64,000 nt of DNA from Melastoma dodecandrum (taxonomy: Eukaryota; Streptophyta; Magnoliopsida; Myrtales; Melastomataceae), in assembly GCA_029817715.1 (NCBI GenBank), contig JARUPY010000538.1, forward strand, positions 7,254,001 to 7,318,000, read 5' to 3'. Of the stretch, positions 55,881 to 64,000 are shown piece after piece. The translations under genes and the position numbers were made by a program. The notes beneath the pieces are model-generated. The model was given only the letters and a program-made list of their open reading frames with translations. It made no database searches and was not told the DNA's origin. Every line of letters begins with the position of its first letter. The stretch's first letter is position 1.

Positions 55881-58740
55881 TCCATACAAACAAACCATCA
55901 ATTAGAATTATTACTTCACTAAACACGATAATGTTACCGAATAGAAAAGTTGCTAAATCAATCAAGGTATGGAGGTGGTGAGCAACTGCGAAGTTACCTT
56001 CTTCAAATGAGCCAAATCCAACCATTAGTGCCTAAAATGGCAAAGTCACCGCAAGCACTTATTGTGCAAGCCTAATATGACAAAATTCAAAGCGATCAAA
56101 TAGTCGTCTTAGAAAACAGAACTAACCAAGTGCTATTGTTACTGATCATACGAAGCCTACTTCTTTTCACACTATCATACGAAGTAAACGACTCGAAAAA
56201 GCAACTACTATTGTCAAATTATAAATTCCATTTTTCATCATATTACTCTTGGAGAAGAGAAAATTGGCAATTGTACATTAAGAGTCAGATTCTCAACAAA
56301 GGGTGGCAGAATATGCTCTAATGCCCATGAAATTGTCCCTGATTGGCAGTTTCTATCCCGGAGGGTAAGGAAGGCGGAACTGGAGGCGGAGGCTGGAAGG
56401 GGAAGGGTGCTGGAGGCCGGGACGGTAAGGGTGGTGGAGTCGGATGCGAAGGAGGAGTTAGAGGGGGGAGGGGATCGAACTGAAGGTCCAAGAATAAGGC
56501 TAATTTTTCTCGATTTCATTAATTAGTCCAAAAGTTTTACAAATATTATAAATATTAATTGTTCACCTCTCGCCAGCGACAAAGGCGACGCATTTTACAA
56601 CTATGATCAAGGGTCCCTCTATTTGTGAAGACATATGATAAACAGCCTTACATAAACTCTTATAAAGCCATGTCAGGCATGCAATATTGTACGCGCGCCC
56701 TTCCGTGACCTCACGGCGCACGACGGCGATTCGAACGACACGAGGATCCGTGGTCCGCTCCCCCAATGCTCCTCCGGTCGATGTCAAGACTCGAGCGTCA
56801 AGGCGCTACGTAAGATATCACGGTTAATCCTCTCTTAATTCCTAATCGAGCCTACTTGGACTCTCGCCCGATCGTCCGAAGGCGACGAGCGAGAAACGGA
56901 GCATGATCCCAAAAAGGAATCTTCGGGAAAACCAAAAGCTCGTATCGCCTTCCCCTCATTCATGATGGCTCCGTAAAAAAATATTGATGTTGCTTAACCT
57001 AAGCTATTACGGAGTCACCACCGACTTATTTATAAAACGGTTTAAGTCGGAAAAAATCGTTGGTTCGGGGATCCCTATTTACTAACTATTACATTCTAAC
57101 ATGTCAAACGGTAGCGTTGCTCCAAAAATGTTTTTGTTTACGGAAGTTGAACCCGATTCGGGCTTTTAGGCCCGAACTCGTGTTTGATTAAAAATATCAC
57201 ATGCGACATAAAACCTATGGGCCTAAAGCATGCAAACACCCAGAAATCAATTATTCAAATCAAAGGGGGCGGTAAAGGATGGTGACCGTGGCCTATGCAC
57301 TTGGGCCCACAGCTCGTTACAGGTGGATAAAAGAAGTTCAGGAGGCCTGCACCTCCCTCATGTACCTGAGGCAACAAGGATAGCAACTCGTCGGTTGAAA
57401 ATTGTCTATCGGGGCCGAAGCCTTCCATCGCGCCTCTTGTCTTGTGCTCCGCTTCCTCCGGGCTCCAGGATTCATCATGTCGAATCCCTCGAAGCTCTCG
57501 TTCGATTTTTCATGTAAAATAAACGAAAATGGATGGTTATACTATCAAAAGAATGAAAATTTAACCATTCATTAAATAGACAAATCAATGGAAAGACAAT
57601 GAGATCTCCACTTATGGAAGCACAAAGCAGAACATTCATGAAGATTTCTATATTTTCGGCGAATTAAGAGCTCAAAGAAAAATAGAAAACATAATCTGTT
57701 GATTTTGGTGGCAATCTAACGGTGATATCAATTACAATCTCATCAGGAACGGAACTGCGACGTGTAGAAATCCAGCTTCACATGTGTTCTATTCAACGGT
57801 TCGTTTCCAAATTGACCAGAACCTTCAGCGGTCGAAATACACATGTATATAACCATCTTTCAGTCTAGTAAAGTTTGAAGACGATCCAACGGTCGGATCT
57901 CTCGAGATCTCACTGGAAGTGAGACTGCAGTATGTAGACTAGTCGCAAACTGCATGCACGCCCTTAGTTTTCGGGGTCCTATCTCGGTCCTCAATCATCA
58001 TAAAAATATAACAAAATTTTTTTTAAGACCGTCACCCATTGGAGATGATTTGATATTAGAAGTCGGGGTCAGGCGACGTGCCAAACCCCTTCGGAAAGGC
58101 CCCCTTTTGGACTGCTATGCCGGGAGACGATAGACTGGGAAATCCAAAGGTTCTCCGCCATTCCCAAGCACGGTTCTCAACCTATGAGATTCCAAAAGAC
58201 TTCAAACAAATTTGAAAAGATGCGTAATCAAGCAATCAAGAGATACCACGACTTCGCATCGATCCGACATAGGACGAGAAAGTTATGGTCTGTCGACTGC
58301 CTTTCCTGCATTCTAGCCGAGGTTGTCTAACTCCATCGATGCTTGGTTAGCATTTCGCACCACATGTGAGGATTAAAATACGCCATGCTTTAAGGTGAAA
58401 GAGGGGCTGCGTGATTATGAGGAAAAAGATCCAACACTCACTGTGGTGAGGAGTTGGCATTCGATTTATGTGTGTGAGAGAGGAGTTGGCCTCCGTTTTC
58501 CCTAGAGGGGGTGAAAAAACGTCTTTGAGAATTGTGTCTATTGATGCTTGTGTGAGGGTGGAAGGTCTACGCTATTTATAAGGAGCCAATATTGCCTGAT
58601 TTTGTGTGATTTTTTTTTATAGATTTTTTCTGATTTTGTGATTTTTTCGAATTTTATGCTATTTTTGATAATTTTCCTGATTTTTTGTGATTCCGGATTT
58701 TATGTGATTTTTTTATGGCTTTAAAAATTTGGGGTATTAC
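55881..58740. other. Unassigned, partly LTR-like sequence
   Basis: 56340-56470 is a purine/GC-rich low-complexity tract. 56560-57530 is GC-richer with short ORFs (56563-56787 minus and 57230-57517 plus) that I do not recognise. The part from about 56800 to 58741 may belong to a minus-strand LTR whose start is at 58741. Confidence 0.3.
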
Positions 58741-58741
58741 A
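58571..58741 (-). repeat. Start of a probable gypsy-type LTR
   Basis: The minus strand from 58741 begins TGTAATACCCCAAATTTTT, a start common in plant Ty3/gypsy LTRs. A TATA motif (TTATAAATAGC) follows about 160 bp in, at 58571-58581. The other end and a partner copy were not found, so its length is unknown. Confidence 0.45.
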
Positions 58742-61700
58742 GCTATCCTAGTAATATTGTCAAGCCCTCTCAAAGTCCGCAATCAGAGGCAACCAAAACA
58801 TATATACTAAATTGAAAGACTTGGTGATGAAAAATATACCACAAATTAACTGCAAAATATATGCGCTAATATGCATATGAATCATGTCCTCTCTTAAGTC
58901 AACACACTTATGCACTATTAATGATTTCCAAACAAAGTTGCGATATGACGATTTGGTGTCAAACAACATAATTTCACTATTATGTTATTTTATAAACAAA
59001 AATGAAATCATCTTTTGATATAATGAAATTTAAATTTCAAAATTCAATTAGTTTATTAATATGACATATATTATTTATTTTATTTATCTTTATTATTTTT
59101 TGGAATATGACTTTGATGGAACTCCGGTTTTAGTTTTTATTGTTAGTATTTGATAGTTTTGTAATTTTTATAGAGAATATTTTTTAGCGTCAGTTTAATT
59201 AAAGTGTACATAAATTCAATTATAATTTTTTTAATTTTTTATTACTCAGAGAAAAATATTATGCTTTCATCAAACAAAATAATTGAAGTATATATTTTTA
59301 ATTTCAAAATATAAATTAGTTTCCTTTTTTTATGTTCCGATCCTAACCATTTCAAATTTTAAAATTAACATATAAAGTTGTGCCATAAATACTTACCGAA
59401 AACTGTTCGTGTTTGATACAAGTTCAAATGCTTCTGTATAAGGCACGAAAAAAAAACAAAGGAAGACCCAAGCATGCTCGAGAGAGGGACAAGTACAGAA
59501 AGCGTAAGTTGCCCACAAGCGGACGACTTATCATCATCTCATTTGACAATGGGTTCTCAAAAACCCACATATCCAAAAATGGTAAAATCGTGTGGGGTCC
59601 TTCCTTGTCTTAGTATTAAATTATCTATTGAGTGTTGGGTTAAGTTGATTGCTGATAAGACAATTTAGCATTGATCGCATGATCGAACTACATGTTCATG
59701 TGACATTTCTGATTTTGATATGTACATTACCTGGATCATTTCATTCTCTTTTGTGTATTATTTCTATTTCAAACCATTTTTCTAAGATATTACATTAAAG
59801 TACATTTCTTTTGACATATTATACATCAAATTCGCATTTAGAGGTTATAAGTTATGATTTTCCAAAGACATTTTCTGTTTTAGCCATGTTTATATGAATC
59901 TGACAAATTAAAAAACTGCATAACTGTCATCACATATGTTAAAAAATATACATATTTTACAAAGCATATTTCGCTTTCTTTCTATGTTTTGGTTTTTATT
60001 TTACATGAATTTGATTTTTTGATCAAGTTATGGTCCAAGCCAGGGTATATTTGATATAATGAGTTTAGAAAAAACTATGACATTTTCAATTCATAAGCAC
60101 ATAAATTCTCAAATTTTACAAGAACATAACCCATTAAGTTAGTTATCCCTGGGCTTTAATTTATCTTATATACATTTTCTGAGAGTGAGTTGCATACTTT
60201 TCTTTTATGTGTGTGCATTCTATTTGCCAAATTGGTCAAGCGCAACTTTGTCGAATTTCTTGAGCTTACCCATTTACGCTCAAATTTGACGGCATTCATT
60301 TTTTATGGGTGGAGAACATGTCTTAAAATTTCATAATTTTTAGACGATGTTTGATTATGGTTTGACATTTTTCTTTGTTACTGGGCACACCGATATCAAA
60401 TACTTGCTATGCTATTTGACATCGAAGGTACATTAGCTTGTTGACATTGTTTCTCGAACACGCATGTATTTTGATGCGTGTGTAAAAGTCGGGATATACG
60501 AACACTTTAAAGTGTCACCAATTGACAAATTTAAGATATATGAGGGGAGGTACTGGTCTCCCCAAACATAACAGTGGAAGTAAATTTTTAAAATATAAAT
60601 AAGATCAAATAAAATACATATAGGACTTACCTTTCCCTTAATTCAAATACACATACTAGCAGGACAAAAATCAAATTAAAATCAAGATCGTCTACGAGAG
60701 TCTTTAAGCACGATGCTATTTTTCGGAATATTTTTTTCTCGGATGCTAATTTAATGAAATTGGACGTCTCTCCTTTTAAACTATGGACAAATTTCATTTT
60801 ATATTGAAAAATCTAGTAAAATAAATTATTAAAATATAATAAAATATCTTCTTATCTTTTATTTACCTTTTATTTATTTCTTTTATAACGGACTAAACCT
60901 AGTGAGACCTTATCCAAATGAAATAAAATAAATATTGGCTCAAAATCGTGTCTAATCATTTAGGTACACCCTATAATTTATTAGCTTTTATCGGGAATAA
61001 ATTAATAAACAAATCAATTCTAATTCTGGAAGTTTTTAGTGATGTAAGGTCATAAATCACAAGTCACTATGAACCGATTATTATGCAAATTAATATTTTC
61101 ATCAAACTGATGTCCCGAATAATTCAGCACAAAATACACCATCATTAAATTAATTGTTTTACTTTATTACCAAGATATATACACTCGCTTGAATGTAAAC
61201 ATTCCTAACATGACCAACTATTTCAAAGTCACTCATATCTTTGTGAAATGTTCAAGATGTCAACTATCTTATTAAAAAAAATGACAAATTACATATTGAC
61301 TCATCATTATTTTCTCGATACTTTGTCACCCACCTAACAACCGTATTAATTACAATCAATTAAAGGTTGCTCTTAACAACGTCAAAGCCCGTAAACTCCA
61401 TGCACAAAATAAATGAATGTCTCAAGTCAAAAGATTAATTGCATTCGTTTACAGAGAAAATTAATTAATAATGTTCAATTTGTGATATCCTCTAAAACGG
61501 ATCAATCCAATATTCCTTATCTCAGGGTACCTATAACTTGAATATACTTTCGTTCGGTCTACTTAACTTCTAGATATCTCTACAATCAATGAATATATAA
61601 CATATTCATTAATAAAAAATTGCATAAAGCAGACACGTATTATATCAACTGGTTTCGATTTAAAAAACTAGGTATTAAACGTGATAAGTTAGAATATTTG

Positions 61701-62160
61701 AAGGGGAGGGCTACATTAGAGATTTCCAGGAAAGAACGCACAATAGTGGATGGAGGCAAAATATGTACTCAAATATCATCGACATCCAAGTCCATCCAAA
61801 TTTACGACAGCTACTTGTCCGGTTACTAAAAGCATTACCACACTTAAGTAGAGGAATGGGTGAAATGTAATCTCAAAGTCATAATGTTGATTACAAAGAC
61901 GAAATACATCTATAGAAAAAACTTAGTATTAATTCAAGGTTTTAGATGCATGGTTATAAAAAAATAATTTCTTAATGAACCACTAATGTTTCTGAATTCG
62001 AGTAGGTGATCTGTGCCTATAAGCATGAATTTCTTCTGCTTAAAATCGTGATATGGCGAGAAATAAACAATAGCAATAAATATAATAAATTGATAGAACT
62101 TCTTAAAGCTAATTGTAACTATATAATACGGATGTAATAATAAAGTGCTGAATAAAACAA
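58742..62160. other. AT-rich intergenic sequence
   Basis: Long stretches are over 75% A+T. Short ORFs at 59413-59613 (basic) and 61620-61829 are unidentified. No terminal repeats or coding domains were recognised. Confidence 0.3.
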
Positions 62161-62638
62161 TCTAATAGAAGTTCCACGATAGTTGAGCAAAAATAGAAAA
62201 GCAGGGAGTTGAGTTGATGAGTTGCATACTTTCGTTGGCCCGGTGGAGCTTCGAAGCTGTGAGAAGAGCTCTGACAGATATTTGTCCAACTTCTATTCCC
62301 ATTGTAACCCTACTTTCCGTAACGAAACACCCATAGCACTTCTTATTATCATAGATAATGGAAAGGATGCAGATTATTTGGGAACACAAGCAATTACGGT
62401 CTTAAGATACAACAACCAGCTCATACTTGCTCTAAACATTTTTTTACAACCTTCTGCAATGGTATGGAGGACCTTCAACGGTCTCACCATTGCATATTCC
62501 TACACATGATTCTCATCCAGCAGTCCAGCAGATTCGGTCAAGTTTGTCTTTTCGGAAACAAGCCCCCCATTATATGATGTTACTCAATCATCAGTTGCAG
62601 AAAATGAGTGGAAAAATACACTATCAAAGAGGACGTGC
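62161..62638 (-). other. Probable 3' UTR of the PP2C gene
   Basis: It follows the stop codon on the minus strand. ORFs here on both strands (62162-62389 minus and 62222-62509 plus) are short and unrecognised. The exact end of the transcript cannot be set. Confidence 0.4.
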
Positions 62639-63771
62639 TTAGGTAGGGATGTTATGAGAGGAACCTCCTTGAGAAGTCAAGAAACGGACAACCACACAGG
62701 TGATATTGTCCGCGCTACCCCTCTGGTATGCTTCTTCCATTAGCCTTCTGGCTGCCATCTCTGGATCTGGAATTGGCCTGGTCATTGCGACGGCTTCCTG
62801 TCAAAAGTACAGTCCCAGCATTTTAGCCCAAGAACTGAAAAACAAAAATGCTACTCAAATCTGTGAAATCAATTCCAGAATAAGGATCTGCATATTCAGT
62901 ACAGGATAAAATATCATGATAAGATAGAAACAACTCCCTGGATGACAACCCCATCATATTTACTTGAATTCTTATGTAAAGGGTACAATTGCTGTTCCCA
63001 ATGAATACAACTACTACATTTGAAAAAAACGCACACTTCTCAAATAGCAGTTCAATGAAAAAAAGTTGAAAAATATGATAATGTGTGAGACATGGTACAG
63101 AGCTGTGAAAATGGAGGAGTCCTGGTGGAAAATGAAATGTTGTCATTCCATTCAGAAAGAGGCATTGATGAAAGGAAATAATCAACAACTTGACGAACCT
63201 CATTAGTCACAACATCCCAAAGACCATCACTAGCAAGAATGAGGAATTCGAGTGAGCTGTCAATTTTTTCCTCCTGTAGTTTCAAAGATAATATAAATAC
63301 AGTAAGTGCACATTCATAGAATTAAGGTAAAAACCTTAAAAAAAGTTTGGAGGTTTGAATCATCAAAACTAATAAAAAGCACCCTACAAATACATGCTCA
63401 ATTTAAAGAACCTTGAATTGGATATACGAGTCAACTTCCCCCAGAAAATCAGGGTATCTAATACATGCCCAGAATAGTTATTACAAACCACCTGCGGAGA
63501 CCACAAATAACAGACCTGTATCTCAGGATCTGCAACCACATATTGCTTTAATAACCGGTCACCAAAAGCACGGGAAACAGCGAGAACACCTCCCACTCGC
63601 CATGTACCTATAAACAGAAAATTACAATAGGATATGATTCAATGATTGCCCAAAAGAAGTGCACCCACTAAATGATAGGGTCACCTGCCCACATAACAAA
63701 TCCTCCTGCATTTTCGATTCGCTGACGCTCATCGCTTTGATCTGGTTTATGATCTCGAGAAACAGCAAAGG
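62639..63771 (-). CDS. Protein phosphatase 2C, C-terminal half (gene continues past the window)
   Basis: The product is a Mg/Mn-dependent serine/threonine phosphatase of the PP2C family, most like plant clade F members. The last four exons are visible on the minus strand: 63771-63685, 63607-63516, 63273-63199 and 62797-62639, all with GT-AG introns (77, 242 and 401 bp) and consistent phases. They read [49 protein letters not shown] (metal-binding aspartate in SDGLWD) and [13 protein letters not shown] (metal-binding aspartate in ADN), ending in TAA at 62639-62641. The N-terminal half with the first metal ligands lies to the right of the window. No damage is seen, so I infer a working gene. 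Confidence 0.9.
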
Positions 63772-64000
63772 CTGAAATGACAAATATGATTAACAGTTCC
63801 AAAGGCATAATGAACCCTGAGATTAGCAATTGAGAATGAGCATAATTGAGGCAATAATTCGTGGAGACAAAAAAAATATTTTCCAGAATGCATTGAAGTC
63901 TCACCATCTATTCATACTAGATTGCATAAAACTGAAAGAATCAACATTTCTAGGAGAAAACTGGTGAAAATCATTGCAGGTGCACATCATGGATGAATGA
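63772..64000 (-). other. Intron of the PP2C gene
   Basis: The exon at 63771 has a clear upstream acceptor (TTTCAG), and no exon-like PP2C motif is seen between it and the window end. At least 229 bp of intron are therefore present. Confidence 0.6.

Noticed and set aside
59413..59668. Basic ORF as a transposase of the CACTA group
   Set aside because: A weak resemblance in a few basic residues only; it is 66 codons and has no conserved motif.

Overview
This window is repeat-rich nuclear DNA from a flowering plant, most likely a eudicot; I cannot name the species. The evidence is spliced plant genes with GT-AG introns (an RSZ-type splicing factor and a clade F-like PP2C phosphatase), plant-lineage LTR retrotransposons (a Sirevirus-type copia and two Ty3/gypsy elements), a Mutator-like element, a hAT relic and a plant-mobile-domain fragment.

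Layout. 1-1712: AT-rich, no convincing gene. 1713-6150: a Ty3/gypsy element (D) and a small copia LTR (family B), both broken by one inversion of about 1.2 kb. 6150-7261: the end of an unknown, probably non-autonomous LTR element (F). 7262-13166: a degenerate Sirevirus-like copia (A2) lacking its 5' LTR, protease and most of RT. 13167-14541: unassigned. 14547-35157: three LTR elements nested like Russian dolls. Copia C is interrupted by copia B (19310-34708), which is interrupted by Sirevirus-like A (21012-32428). Each has two LTRs and a 5-bp target-site duplication (TATAG, ACTGG, GATGG), so the order of insertion, C then B then A, is certain. 35163-36302 is the other flank of C. 36303-36800: a foldback, MITE-like element. 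37330-39884: the RSZ gene (+). 41815-49312: a Tekay-like gypsy element (E, minus) whose two LTRs are each cut at the outer end. 50230-50600: a cluster of short palindromes. 51272-51520: a plant-mobile-domain fragment. 52666-53851: a Mutator-like element with a 9-bp target duplication. 54070-55880: a hAT transposase relic. 58741 downward: a probable LTR start. 62639-63771: the last four exons of a PP2C gene (minus), whose 5' part lies beyond the window.

Functional content. Only the RSZ and PP2C genes look like working host genes. The most notable repeat is element A. Its gag-pol frame has only two nonsense codons, and downstream of pol it carries an extra ORF (ORF3) with a coiled-coil C-terminus. 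A matching C-terminus survives in the older copy A2. Its LTRs carry reiterated AGAAnnTTCT palindromes that resemble heat-shock elements. I found no CRISPR array, tRNA, rRNA or clearly new multi-gene system. The interest lies in the structural history of the transposons and in ORF3.
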